Source: Tepidiforma sp. (lineage in GTDB: Bacteria; Chloroflexota; Dehalococcoidia; Tepidiformales; Tepidiformaceae). Taken from it: DNA of 64,000 nucleotides. Location: positions 191,906 through 255,905 of the forward strand of contig BPIE01000002.1 in assembly GCA_026003935.1 (NCBI GenBank), read 5' to 3'. The translations under genes were made by a program, and so were the position numbers. The notes under the pieces are model-generated. The model saw nothing but the letters and a program-made list of their open reading frames with translations. It did not search any database and had not been told where the DNA came from. Shown piece after piece: positions 1-8,221 of this stretch; position 1 is the first letter of the stretch; every line of letters starts with the position of its first letter.

Positions 1-435
1 GTCATCGACCGGCAGCACCTGGAGGCGATGAAGGATGGCGCGATCTTGGCCAACAGCGGCCATTTCGATAGCGAGATAAACCTGAAGGCGCTGCAGGCGA
101 TGAGTGAAGGGAAGCGGGCGGTCCGCGCCTCGGTGGACGAGTACCGGCTGCAGGACGGGCGGCGGCTCTACCTGCTCGGCGAGGGCCGGCTGGTGAACCT
201 AGCAGCCGCCGAGGGGCACCCGGCTGCCGTGATGGACATGTCGTTCGCGAACCAAGCGCTTGGGGCGGAGTGGATCGCACAGAATGCGCAGAAGCTGGAG
301 AAGAAGGTCTACGAAATCCCCCACGAAGTGGACCAGGAGATCGCGCGGCTCAAGCTCCATGCGATGGGCGTGCAGATCGACTACCTGACGGAGGAGCAGC
401 AGCGCTACCTCTCGAGCTGGCAGGAAGGGACGTAG
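1..435 (+). CDS. ahcY: Adenosylhomocysteinase, C-terminal part (truncated by window start)
   Basis: The open frame runs in from the window edge and gives 144 residues ending in a normal C-terminus. The enzyme reversibly hydrolyses S-adenosylhomocysteine to adenosine and homocysteine using bound NAD, in the methyl cycle in the cytoplasm. Visible family signatures are the NAD-domain segment with [14 protein letters not shown] and the tail with [16 protein letters not shown], followed by a long helical end ([16 protein letters not shown]). The N-terminal two thirds lie outside the window. It converges on mutY, with 10 bases between the stop codons and no obvious terminator hairpin there. Confidence 0.95.
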   Translation, partial: VIDRQHLEAMKDGAILANSGHFDSEINLKALQAMSEGKRAVRASVDEYRLQDGRRLYLLGEGRLVNLAAAEGHPAAVMDMSFANQALGAEWIAQNAQKLEKKVYEIPHEVDQEIARLKLHAMGVQIDYLTEEQQRYLSSWQEGT

Positions 436-445
436 GACGGAGGCC

Positions 446-1342
446 TTACCCGGGCGGAAGCGCCCACGTATCGGGCCCGAGCGGAACCGCGAGCCCGTCT
501 CGCTGGAGGGAAGCCAGGTAAGCCTCGAGATAGGGTCGGTGGCGGGGAGGCAGGATGCCGGAGAGCTCAGCCTTGTGGGCCGGACCGTTCCGGAGCCGGT
601 CGACAATCCTGCCGCGGGCGAAGCGTGCGGTGTCTTCGAAGCGGGGAGCCGGCGGCCGGCGGTCGGGGGGCGGCAACGGGCGGCCGGAAGCGTACCAGCG
701 GCACTGCGTCGAGACAGGGCAGGAGCCGCACAAGGGCGTGCGGGAGGTGCAAACCAGCGCGCCCAGGTCCATGAGGGCGAGGTTGTGGTCCCTGCCCCCT
801 TGAGCGGGGAGGAAGCTGCGCGCGGCGGCTTCGAGGGCGCTGCGGGGGACGTCGCGCGCGGTGGCCTGACCAAGCGCGAGGCGGGCGATGACCCGGGAGA
901 TGTTGGTGTCGAGCACGGGCAGCGGCTCGTCGAGCACGAAGCAGCGGAGGGCGGCTGCTGTGTACGGCCCAACACCGGGAAGGGCTCGAAGCTCCTTCGG
1001 CTCCCATGGGAAACGGCCGGCGTGACGTTCGACGACGGCCCTGGCGGCGGCGTGGAGCGCAAGGGCGCGGCGGTTGTAGCCCAGGCCGCGCCAGGCCGTG
1101 ATGACATCGGCGGACGCTGCGGCAGCCAGCTCCGCGAAGCCGGGCCAGCGGTCGAGCCACGCGTGGTAGTAGGGGACGACACGGTCGACCTGCGTCTGCT
1201 GGAGCATGACTTCTGAGACGAGGACGGGGTACGGCTCGCGTAGGCGGCGCCACGGGAGGCCGTGGCGGCCGGAGGCGCGGAACCAGGCTCCGAGGAGGTC
1301 TCTCGTACGGGCAGCGTCAGGCGTCGCGGATGTCGAGGTCAT
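446..1342 (-). CDS. mutY: A/G-specific adenine glycosylase MutY (short form)
   Basis: 298 residues. It removes adenine mispaired with 8-oxoguanine or G and acts in base excision repair. Seen in order: the SEVMLQQTQV helix with the catalytic Glu, a helix-hairpin-helix (LPGVGPYTAAAL), the catalytic Asp segment LDTNISRV, and the [4Fe-4S] loop C-x6-C-x2-C-x5-C (CTSRTPLCGSCPVSTQC). Many MutY proteins carry a NUDIX-like C-terminal domain that reads 8-oxoG. Here only about 80 residues follow the cluster, so that domain is absent or reduced. The start lies 26 bases inside the end of the upstream enoyl-CoA hydratase gene, so the two are probably translationally coupled as the last pair of a leftward four-gene operon. 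Confidence 0.93.
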   Translation of the reverse strand: MTSTSATPDAARTRDLLGAWFRASGRHGLPWRRLREPYPVLVSEVMLQQTQVDRVVPYYHAWLDRWPGFAELAAAASADVITAWRGLGYNRRALALHAAARAVVERHAGRFPWEPKELRALPGVGPYTAAALRCFVLDEPLPVLDTNISRVIARLALGQATARDVPRSALEAAARSFLPAQGGRDHNLALMDLGALVCTSRTPLCGSCPVSTQCRWYASGRPLPPPDRRPPAPRFEDTARFARGRIVDRLRNGPAHKAELSGILPPRHRPYLEAYLASLQRDGLAVPLGPDTWALPPG

Positions 1343-2123
1343 CGGCGTTCATGCGCGCCATGCGCTCGAGCGCCTCGTCGGAGAGGAGCAGGTCGAGGAA
1401 GAGGGTGCGCTCGAGGGCGAGCCCGTCTTCGAGGGGGGTGCCGCTCCCGGCTGCGCGGACAAGGCGCTTGATGTGGCCGACGGCGCGGGCTGGCATCTCT
1501 GCGAGCTCGGCTGCGAGCTGGTGGGCGCGCTCGAGCGAGCGGCCGGCGGGTGTGAGCTCGTGGATAAGGCCGAGCTGGAGCGCCTCCTCGGGGGAGACGG
1601 TGCGGCCGCGGAGCGTCATTTCGAGCGCTCGGGCCATCCCGACGAGCGCGGTGAGCTTCTGCGTACCCCCGGCGCCGGGGAGGATGCCGAGCCGCACCTC
1701 GGGGAGGCCGAGCTCGTAGGGGCCCTGTTCGGCGATGCGGAGGTCGCAGGCGAGGGCGAGCTCAAACCCGCCGCCCATGGCGAAGCCGTTGATGGCAGCG
1801 ATAACGGGTTTGGGCATGGATTCGAGGCGGCCAAAGACGCGGTCGATGTCGCGCGGCGGGAGTAGCCGGGCCGGGTCGACCGCGACGCCGCGTTCACGAA
1901 GCTGGCGGGCGAGGGCTTCGAGCTCGTGGACGGAGTAGTGGCGAATGAAGACGCCAGGCACGCCCCCGGTGATGACGACGGCGCGGACCGTTTCGTCGGA
2001 CTCGACTGCGGCGGCGGCCGCATCGAGCTCGGCAACGGTTGCGGCATCCATGTAGCCGCGGGGCGGATTGGTGATGGTGAGCGTGGCGACAGGTCCGGAC
2101 CGTTCGAGGGCGACCTGGGGCAT
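1317..2123 (-). CDS. Enoyl-CoA hydratase/isomerase family protein
   Basis: 268 residues of the crotonase fold. The oxyanion-hole regions are recognisable: GGVPGVFIRHYS and INGFAMGGGFELALACDLRIAE, followed by PEVRLGILPGAGGTQKL. Members hydrate, isomerise or otherwise process acyl-CoA thioesters; the substrate cannot be told from sequence. The ATG at 2123 is preferred over an in-frame start 117 bases upstream because GAGGAG lies just before it and the crotonase homology begins at once. That Shine-Dalgarno sequence is also the Glu-rich end of the upstream gene, whose stop codon is one base away. It overlaps mutY downstream. Confidence 0.9.
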   Translation of the reverse strand: MPQVALERSGPVATLTITNPPRGYMDAATVAELDAAAAAVESDETVRAVVITGGVPGVFIRHYSVHELEALARQLRERGVAVDPARLLPPRDIDRVFGRLESMPKPVIAAINGFAMGGGFELALACDLRIAEQGPYELGLPEVRLGILPGAGGTQKLTALVGMARALEMTLRGRTVSPEEALQLGLIHELTPAGRSLERAHQLAAELAEMPARAVGHIKRLVRAAGSGTPLEDGLALERTLFLDLLLSDEALERMARMNADDLDIRDA

Positions 2124-2124
2124 G

Positions 2125-2886
2125 TCACTCCTCCTCGTCGTCGTCCTCTTCGTCCTCGTGGTCGTGGCCGCCGATGAGGGAGGGTACGAGGGCGACCTGG
2201 GTGGAGTCGCTGCGCGGTTTGCGGGGTGCGGGCACCGCACGGAGTCGCTCGTTCAGCGATGCGATGTCGGCGGCGGCCGCGCCTTCGGGGGCGACGATGG
2301 CGACGACGCCAGAGTCGCGGAGGACGCGGAGGTCGGCCGCCGACGCAGCGAGGTCAACGGTGACGACGAGGCCCGTGTTGGAGAAGGAGGAGAGGCGCAC
2401 GAGGCCGAGCTGTTCAGAGAGCTTCATGGGACCGTGTGCGCGCTGGACGAAGAGGCCGTCGAGCCCCAGGGGGCCGAGGGCGCGGAGCGCATTGTCTTCG
2501 ATGGCCTCGCTTGCAGCGACGAGGTGACCCATCTTTTCGACGTCGACCGCGGCGGAGTCGGTCGTTTCGAGGGGGCTGACGACGAAGTCACAACCGGCTT
2601 CGCGGAGCTTTTCGGCGTCGGCGACGGAGAGGACGGGGAGCGATACACCAGCGGCGACTTTCGGGCCCGCAATTTGGTGAAGCTGTTCTGCGGCGAGGGC
2701 CGCGCTGCCGGCAAGGAGCAGGACGGCGTCGGCGCCGGCTTCGAGCGCTGCGCGGGCATCTGCGGCGGTGCGTGCGGTCGCGAGGAGGGCCATGGCGCGA
2801 GGCTGTTCGCGGGGGACGCGGCCGAAGCCGATGGAGGGGCCCTCCCTGCGCTGGATCTTAGCGATGATCTTCTGGAGCTGGCTCAT
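2125..2886 (-). CDS. Uncharacterised TIM-barrel-like protein with acidic tail
   Basis: 253 residues, family not recognised. The pattern of short strands followed by helices (ALEAGADAVLLL, KLREAGCDFVVSP, GLVVTVDLAAS, LRDSGVVAIVAP) resembles a phosphate-binding TIM barrel, but no catalytic signature is visible. The last 13 residues are almost wholly acidic with two His (HDHEDEEDDDEEE), which could bind metal or simply reflect the overlapping ribosome-binding site of the next gene. It overlaps the amidohydrolase by four bases (ATGA) and sits one base before the enoyl-CoA hydratase start, so it belongs to the operon with mutY. No signal peptide or membrane segment is seen. Confidence 0.75.
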   Translation of the reverse strand: MSQLQKIIAKIQRREGPSIGFGRVPREQPRAMALLATARTAADARAALEAGADAVLLLAGSAALAAEQLHQIAGPKVAAGVSLPVLSVADAEKLREAGCDFVVSPLETTDSAAVDVEKMGHLVAASEAIEDNALRALGPLGLDGLFVQRAHGPMKLSEQLGLVRLSSFSNTGLVVTVDLAASAADLRVLRDSGVVAIVAPEGAAAADIASLNERLRAVPAPRKPRSDSTQVALVPSLIGGHDHEDEEDDDEEE

Positions 2887-4121
2887 GCGTCCTCCGGGGG
2901 GTTCGCGTCGGGATTCCTGTTCACCACCATCTTGCCGCGGGCGACGACTACGCGGATCGCGGCGGGGTCGGTGAGGACGGCGATGTCTTCGAGCGGGTCG
3001 CGGGCGACGAGCAGGAGGTCAGCGTCGAGCCCCTCGCGGACGCGCCCGGTGCGGTCCGCGATGCGGAGGAGGTCGGCGGCCCAGGCCGTGGCGGCGAGGA
3101 GCGCGGCGGGCGGCGAGAGGCCGAGGCGGACCATGCGCACGAGCTCCTGGGCGTTTTCGCCGGGACGGTTGAACGGCGTGCCCTGGTCGGTGCCCATGGC
3201 GATGCGGACGCCTGCTCGAAGAGCCGCCCGGAAGCTTTGCTCATGGGCTTCGAGTACCTGCCAGCCCTTTTCCACCATGTAGGGAGGAACACCCGCTTCG
3301 ACGCCCTGGTGGGCGATCTGCCACGGGGCCGTGAGCGTTGCGACCAGGAATGTGCCGTGCCGGCGCATGAGCTCGAGGGATTCGTCGTCGAGCCAGACGC
3401 CATGCTCGATGGAGTCGACGCCTGCGCGGATCGCGTTTTTGATGCCTTCGGTGGCCTGGGCATGGGCGGCCACGACACGGAATGCTTTGTGGGCTTCCTC
3501 GACGCCGGCGCGAAGCTCTTCGAGGGTGAAACTGGGCGAGCGGGGGTCGACACCGGGGGTCATGACGCCGCCGCTCGCGAAGAGTTTGATGGCGGTCGCG
3601 CCGGCCCGGAGCTGTTCGCGGACGCGCTTGCGGACTTCGTGGGGGCCGTCGGCTTCGACGGCGATGAAGCCGTGGCCGTGGCCCCCGGTCATCGTGACGC
3701 CGTAGCCGGCAGCGAGGATGCGTGGGCCTTCCAGGAGGCCCTCATCGACGGCGCGGGCGAGCTGGACATTGAGGTAGTCGGCGGCGCCGAGGTCCCGGAC
3801 GGTGGTGACGCCGGCGCGAACGGTGGCGGCCGCGTGCCGTTCCGCCTTCCAGGCACGGAACGGGAGGGGCTCGGCGCGGGACGCGGCGAGGTCATCAGGC
3901 GCGCCGGACGAGGTCAGATGGACGTGACAGTCGATGAGGCCCGGGAGCAGAAAGGCCCCTGCTGCATCGACGACGGGGCCGACGGGCGCATCGATGGTCC
4001 CGGCGGGCGCGATGCGCTCGATGCGGCCGGCGCTGCAGAGGACGTCGGCAGGCGGGCGGAAGGTCCGGGCTTCGTCATCGAAGATGGCAGCGTTTCGGAT
4101 GAGGAGCGGGGCGCCTGGCAT
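2883..4121 (-). CDS. Amidohydrolase family protein (imidazolonepropionase/prolidase-like)
   Basis: 412 residues. Metal-dependent hydrolase of the amidohydrolase superfamily, imidazolonepropionase-like subgroup that includes Xaa-Pro dipeptidases. Metal ligands visible: the HxH of DCHVHLTSSG, the probable carbamylated Lys in TAIKLFASGGVMTPG, the His residues of VAAHAQAT and SIEHGVW, and the Asp of MGTDQGTPFN. The N-terminal beta-sandwich strand IRNAAIFDDEAR is typical. The ATG at 4121 is chosen because the family N-terminus starts there; a longer frame upstream is Pro/Ser-rich and unlike the family. It is the first gene of the leftward operon and lies divergent to the DinB-like gene. Substrate unknown. 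Confidence 0.88.
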   Translation of the reverse strand: MPGAPLLIRNAAIFDDEARTFRPPADVLCSAGRIERIAPAGTIDAPVGPVVDAAGAFLLPGLIDCHVHLTSSGAPDDLAASRAEPLPFRAWKAERHAAATVRAGVTTVRDLGAADYLNVQLARAVDEGLLEGPRILAAGYGVTMTGGHGHGFIAVEADGPHEVRKRVREQLRAGATAIKLFASGGVMTPGVDPRSPSFTLEELRAGVEEAHKAFRVVAAHAQATEGIKNAIRAGVDSIEHGVWLDDESLELMRRHGTFLVATLTAPWQIAHQGVEAGVPPYMVEKGWQVLEAHEQSFRAALRAGVRIAMGTDQGTPFNRPGENAQELVRMVRLGLSPPAALLAATAWAADLLRIADRTGRVREGLDADLLLVARDPLEDIAVLTDPAAIRVVVARGKMVVNRNPDANPPEDA

Positions 4122-4183
4122 GGCGGCAATTGTTCCACGGCGGGGTAGCGGAGCGCGAACTGGCGACGATGGGTGGGGGCCGG

Positions 4184-4189
4184 TAGAGT
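4184..4189 (+). promoter_or_regulatory. Probable -10 box TAGAGT
   Basis: TAGAGT fits the TANNNT pattern seen before many starts in this window. It lies 20 bases before the GTG of the DinB-like gene, with a CGGAGG ribosome-binding site between. No convincing -35 was found. Confidence 0.4.
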
Positions 4190-4209
4190 TCGGCGACGGA
4201 GGTCTTGCT

Positions 4210-4803
4210 GTGAACATTCGCGTGCAGCTGGTCATCGACGAGTTCAACCGGCACCGGCGGCAGTTCGAGCATCTGTGCCGTTCGCTGACGGCCGAGGAAC
4301 TCGAGGCAGTCGTCCCGGGGAGCCACTGGACGGTGAAGGACTACATCGCGCACCTGTGCACGATCGATGGGCTCATCGTCCCGAGATTCGCGGCGATGGT
4401 AGGGCAACAGGCGCCGCTGCCCGACACGCCAATCCCGAACCCGTTCGACATTGACGACTGGAACGAGGCCGCGGTGGTCTCGCGCCGGGGGAAGAGCATC
4501 GAGGAGCTGCTTGCCGAGGCATCAGAGCACCGGAAGCGGCTGCTGGCAGCCGTGGCGGAATTCACGGATGCCCACCTCGACCAGGAGATCATGTACGGGG
4601 GCGACCGGAAGGCGCTGAACATTCCCCCTTCGAAGGTGCGGTTTGGCGGGCTGCTCTGGGGCGTAGCGATTCACGACCCGACGCATACGCGCGACATCCT
4701 GCGGGCGCTGCCGAAGCGCGCGGAGGAACCCTGGGTGCGTGAATGGCTCGGGAGCGTCAATGACGGGCTGGTGCCGCAGGGGGTGCGCGAGCAGCGGGTG
4801 TAG
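4210..4803 (+). CDS. DinB-like / maleylpyruvate isomerase N-terminal-like four-helix protein
   Basis: 197 residues. The N-terminal pattern of a long helix (VQLVIDEFNRHRRQFEHLC), then LTAEELEAVVPGSHWTVKDYIAHL, then a mid-protein GVAIHDPTHTRDI motif matches the DinB/MDMPI metal-binding four-helix-bundle superfamily. The His of AHL and the His of HDPTHTRD are candidate metal ligands. Members act as thiol-dependent transferases or are uncharacterised; no specific function can be given. The GTG start is supported by a CGGAGG eight bases upstream and by helix homology beginning there. It converges on the chemotaxis receptor gene across a 146-base gap. Confidence 0.75.
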   Translation: MNIRVQLVIDEFNRHRRQFEHLCRSLTAEELEAVVPGSHWTVKDYIAHLCTIDGLIVPRFAAMVGQQAPLPDTPIPNPFDIDDWNEAAVVSRRGKSIEELLAEASEHRKRLLAAVAEFTDAHLDQEIMYGGDRKALNIPPSKVRFGGLLWGVAIHDPTHTRDILRALPKRAEEPWVREWLGSVNDGLVPQGVREQRV

Positions 4804-4817
4804 GTGCGCGGTGCGGC

Positions 4818-4960
4818 TAGCCGCAGAAGAACCGGTACGCGCTGTGGGCTGCGCGGGCCGCAGCGGATTCGAAGGCGGCGACCAGGCTGGCGGCCATCAT
4901 CGCGAGGACGATGGCCGCCAGCAGGGCACGGTGTGCGAGGGAGCCTGGCTCAGGCCGCAC
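4818..4960 (-). CDS. Possible 47-residue small membrane protein
   Basis: A short open frame that starts at a GTG inside the 3' end of the receptor gene and would encode [20 protein letters not shown] followed by a basic/aromatic tail ending RFFCG. It looks like a single membrane helix. There is no clear ribosome-binding site, and the central part coincides with a perfect inverted repeat that may simply be a terminator. Both readings are possible. Confidence 0.3.
4887..4921. terminator. Inverted repeat between convergent genes
   Basis: A perfect 12-base inverted repeat (CTGGCGGCCATC / GATGGCCGCCAG) with an 11-base loop lies between the DinB-like gene and the oppositely oriented receptor gene. 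It is suited to act as a bidirectional terminator, although no T-run follows on either strand. Confidence 0.5.
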
Positions 4961-6833
4961 GGCGGTCAAGGGTGCGAGGCTGGAATTCCTGAGGAGCAGC
5001 AGCGGGAGCGACCCGGAATGCGCCGACGCTCCGGGTGAGCGTCTCGGCGAGGTCCCGAAGAGCGGCCGCTTCGCGGTCGAGCGTGGAAGCGCGGTCTCCG
5101 AGCGTGGTCGTGGACGCGTTCAGCTCTTCGACCGTTGCGGCGGTCTCCGAGGAGCTCTGCGCGACCTGCTCGACGGATGCGAGGACGCTCCGGGCTGCGG
5201 CAGCGATATCTCCGACGCCGCCGCCGGCCTCCTCGGCGGTGCGGACGAGCGATTCGGCTGCCTCGACGACGGTGCTGGCGCTGCCGGCAAGGGCGCCGAT
5301 TCGCTCGACGATGGCGTGAACCCGTTCGCTGGTGTGCGCGATGTTTGCGATGATTTCGCCGAGTGAGGCGTCGACACGGGCGGTGACTTCGCGGCCCTGC
5401 TGGACATCGGTAACGCCCGCTTCCATGGCGGTAACGGCCTCGGTGGTGCGTTCCTGGATGCGTGCGATGAGGTCGGCGATCTCCCGGGTGCTGGCGCTCG
5501 AGCGCTCCGCGAGCTGGCGGACGTTTTCGGCCACAACGGCGAAGCCGCGGCCCTGTTCGCCCGCCCGGGCGGCTTCGATAGCCGCGTTAAGCGCGAGCAG
5601 GTTGGTTTGGGCGGCGATTTCGTCAATGACGGTGACGATGTTGCCGATTTGTTCGCCGTAGGCGCCGAGTTCGTTGACGGTCGCGGCTGCCCTTTCTACA
5701 GCGCCAGCGATGGCCTCCATGGAGGTGACGGCGAGGCGGACGGCGTCCTGGCCCTGGCGGGCTGCGTCGCTGCTGCCGCGCGTGGCCTCGTTGACTTCGG
5801 CGGCGAGGCTGGCGATGTCGATGAGGCGGGCATGAATCTCGGTGATTTCCTCGCGGGCCTCGCGGGCGGTGAGGGTGGTGCCGCTGGTCACCGAGGCCAC
5901 GTGGTCGGCCTCGGCAGCGGCACGGCCGAGGTTGGCCTCGGCGGCGGAGGCGATGTCTGCGAGGCGCGCCGTGAGGTCGCCGATGTCCGCGGATGCCTGG
6001 GCAATCTGACCCGCTGCGCTGGCGACGTCGGCAGCGGAGCCTTCGACGCTGGCTGCGGTGTGCAGGACACGCTGCGCGTTCGCGGCCACGTCACGGACCA
6101 GCGCGGCCAGGCTGGCGTTCATCTGGCTGGCGGCGCGAGCGATATCGGTGAGCTGGTCCTGGAGGCGGTTGAAAGCGGTTCCCATGGAGCCGATTTCGTC
6201 GGTGTTGGAGGCGCTGACGTGGGCAGGCGCGAAGGTGATTTCGCGGGTCAGGTCGCCGTGGGCGACGGCCTCGAACGCTTCCCGCATGGCAGGGAGCTGC
6301 TGCCCGGCGAGACGGTCGGCTGCGGCGCTGACGGCGGCCGTGGAGCGGCGGACGCGCTCGGCCACGTAGACGTTTACGGCTGTCTGGAGGACGACGAAGG
6401 CGGCGTGCTTGAGGACGATTGCAAGTGATGCACCGGAATCGAAGACGTAGGCCGGGAACAGGTAGTTGCCGGCCAGGTGATGCACCGCGATGGCGCCAGC
6501 CGCGACGACGATGGGCAGGGCATCGTAGTAGATGATGAGGAAGCTCAGCGAGACGAAGACGTGGAAGTGGACGGCGATTTCGCCACCGGAAGCCGCGATA
6601 AGCATGCCGGACATGGCCATGAGTGCGACCGCGGCCACGACCCGAAACGCCCGCTGACCGGCAGCGGCCGTGTAGGCGAGCCAGGTGCCGCCTGCGATGA
6701 CGGCGCTCCCGACGACAGCGGTGAGCAAGGAGAGCTGGCCAACGGCCAAGGCCACCATGACGACGACAGGAACATGGGCAGCGATGACGCCTGCGACGAG
6801 CCGGTCGCGCGACGCGAACGACGCTTGAGACAT
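4950..6833 (-). CDS. Methyl-accepting chemotaxis-type receptor with six-helix membrane sensor
   Basis: 627 residues. Residues about 13-155 form six hydrophobic segments; the fourth begins [11 protein letters not shown], the His-rich helix found in a known group of membrane-embedded sensors joined to receptor or cyclase outputs. A HAMP-like linker follows (about 160-240), then a long coiled coil with the strongly conserved hairpin tip ([20 protein letters not shown]) that binds CheA/CheW. Because the sensor is inside the membrane, the signal may be a hydrophobic ligand, redox state or energy status; this is inference. No che genes are nearby, so the partner kinase lies elsewhere. The start has AGGAGA nine bases upstream. 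Confidence 0.9.
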   Translation of the reverse strand: MSQASFASRDRLVAGVIAAHVPVVVMVALAVGQLSLLTAVVGSAVIAGGTWLAYTAAAGQRAFRVVAAVALMAMSGMLIAASGGEIAVHFHVFVSLSFLIIYYDALPIVVAAGAIAVHHLAGNYLFPAYVFDSGASLAIVLKHAAFVVLQTAVNVYVAERVRRSTAAVSAAADRLAGQQLPAMREAFEAVAHGDLTREITFAPAHVSASNTDEIGSMGTAFNRLQDQLTDIARAASQMNASLAALVRDVAANAQRVLHTAASVEGSAADVASAAGQIAQASADIGDLTARLADIASAAEANLGRAAAEADHVASVTSGTTLTAREAREEITEIHARLIDIASLAAEVNEATRGSSDAARQGQDAVRLAVTSMEAIAGAVERAAATVNELGAYGEQIGNIVTVIDEIAAQTNLLALNAAIEAARAGEQGRGFAVVAENVRQLAERSSASTREIADLIARIQERTTEAVTAMEAGVTDVQQGREVTARVDASLGEIIANIAHTSERVHAIVERIGALAGSASTVVEAAESLVRTAEEAGGGVGDIAAAARSVLASVEQVAQSSSETAATVEELNASTTTLGDRASTLDREAAALRDLAETLTRSVGAFRVAPAAAPQEFQPRTLDRRAA

Positions 6834-7000
6834 GCACGGTCTCCTGGACAGCGGGAGTTGCTACCGGGATTGTTCGGCCGGGCAGCCAGGATGCCTATCG
6901 GGAGTTTGCCTGAGCAGCCGCTAAAATCGGGGTTGGCCCGTAGGGACAGGGCGGCTAAGTGCGGGAGGCCGTAGGCTGGGTTGAGCAAGGAGGTGTGGCG
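6834..7000. other. Intergenic region upstream of receptor and cyclophilin genes
   Basis: 167 bases between divergent genes. TAAAAT at 6922-6927 is the best -10 candidate for the rightward cyclophilin gene, with AAGGAGGTG just before its ATG. Nothing else is recognised. Confidence 0.4.
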
Positions 7001-7507
7001 ATGGCCAAACAGTGGGCTCAGCCGCCGGCGATGAACATCGACCCGGCGAAGGCGTACCGGGCAACAATTGAGACCTCGGCCGGCACGATGACGGCGGAGC
7101 TTTTTCCCAACGAAGCGCCGAAGACCGTGAATAACTTTGTCTTTCTTGCGCGCGAGGGGTTTTACGACGGCGTGATCTTTCACCGGGTGATCCGGGGGTT
7201 CGTCATCCAGGGCGGGGACCCGACCGGTACGGGCCGGGGTGGGCCGGGCTATCGATTCGAGGATGAGCCGGTGACGCGGCCATATGCGCGCGGAACGCTG
7301 GCGATGGCGAACGCGGGCCCGAACACGAACGGGAGCCAGTTTTTCATCATGCACGCGGATTACCCGCTGCCGCCGAACTACACGATTTTCGGGCGGCTGA
7401 CCGGGGGCGAAGAGGTACTCGACGCCATCGCGACCGCGCCCACGGGTGCGCAGGACCGGCCGCTCGACCCGGTTTCGATCACGCGGGTGACCATCGAGGA
7501 GGCGTAG
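7001..7507 (+). CDS. Peptidyl-prolyl cis-trans isomerase, cyclophilin type
   Basis: 168 residues. It accelerates proline isomerisation during protein folding. The cyclophilin core is complete: TAELFPNEAPKTVNNFVFLA, the active-site FHRVIRGFVIQGGDP with catalytic Arg, TLAMANAGPNTNGSQFFI and a final FGRLTGG strand. No signal peptide is seen, so it is probably cytoplasmic. The ATG preceded by AAGGAGGTG is chosen over an in-frame start 42 bases upstream. It stands alone, with the membrane-anchored protein gene starting 28 bases after it. Confidence 0.95.
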   Translation: MAKQWAQPPAMNIDPAKAYRATIETSAGTMTAELFPNEAPKTVNNFVFLAREGFYDGVIFHRVIRGFVIQGGDPTGTGRGGPGYRFEDEPVTRPYARGTLAMANAGPNTNGSQFFIMHADYPLPPNYTIFGRLTGGEEVLDAIATAPTGAQDRPLDPVSITRVTIEEA

Positions 7508-7522
7508 CGGGGCGGGGTCGGC

Positions 7523-7528
7523 TACGAT
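7523..7528 (+). promoter_or_regulatory. Probable -10 box TACGAT, leaderless arrangement
   Basis: TACGAT starts 13 bases before the ATG of the next gene, the same distance seen at other genes here. This suggests transcription begins at or near the start codon. Confidence 0.4.
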
Positions 7529-7535
7529 CCGCGCG

Positions 7536-8219
7536 ATGGACGGTATGGCAGCCGCGCGGACGGGATGGAGCTGGCGGCAGGCCGCTGCCCCGGCGGCCAT
7601 CGTGGTGGTGGCGGCCGGGATCCTCGCGGGCATCGTCGTCGCGGCACGGGGAACGGGAGGCGGCGGTGCGCCGCCGACACCGGGCCCGATGGCCGTCCCC
7701 CGGGGGGCCAATTTCGCGGCCTTCAACGTGGAGCGCGTGGAGGGAACGGACCTGGCGGGTTCCGGTGCGGCGGGGCCGGTGCGCCTGGCCGTCCCCGAAA
7801 GTGCACCGGTCTGGGTGTTGGAGCGCGCCGGGGAAGCCGATGCCGCGCCGGGCATGCCGGCCGCAGTTATCGGCGTGCCCAACGAGGTGCGGAATGCGAC
7901 GATCCGGGCGATCGTGCTCGGGGAGGCCGGCACGGTGGAGGGCCGGGTGGCGGGGCCATTCGGGGGGCACGAGGCGCTTGGGGAACCGGCCGCGCTGCCG
8001 CTGGTGACGGGCATCATCGAGACGGTCGAACCGGGCAGGTTCGTGCTGGCTACGGCGGGCGGACGCGCAGAGGTTTGGTGGGAGGAGGAGGCGCCGCTGT
8101 ACGTCGCCCGCGGGCGTGGGCTGGATGTGGTGGGACCGGGCGATCGGGTAGCGGTTTTGCTCAACGAGGCGGGCGAGCTCGACCCGGGGCGGGGCTTGCT
8201 GGTACTGCCCGGGGAGTGA
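7536..8219 (+). CDS. Hypothetical protein with one N-terminal membrane helix
   Basis: 227 residues, family not recognised. Residues about 15-38 form one hydrophobic helix (APAAIVVVAAGILAGIVVAA), followed by a Gly/Pro linker and an extracytoplasmic region of repeated beta-strand character (TIRAIVLGEAGTVEGRVAG; TGIIETVEPGRFVLATAGG). The strand pattern resembles small OB-like or DUF5666-type domains but is not diagnostic. It ends two bases from the convergent permease gene. Its closeness to the ABC cluster may be chance. Confidence 0.6.
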   Translation: MDGMAAARTGWSWRQAAAPAAIVVVAAGILAGIVVAARGTGGGGAPPTPGPMAVPRGANFAAFNVERVEGTDLAGSGAAGPVRLAVPESAPVWVLERAGEADAAPGMPAAVIGVPNEVRNATIRAIVLGEAGTVEGRVAGPFGGHEALGEPAALPLVTGIIETVEPGRFVLATAGGRAEVWWEEEAPLYVARGRGLDVVGPGDRVAVLLNEAGELDPGRGLLVLPGE

Positions 8220-8221
8220 GG

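Noticed and set aside
2068..3282. 404-codon plus-strand frame
   Set aside because: Antisense to the TIM-barrel-like and amidohydrolase genes.
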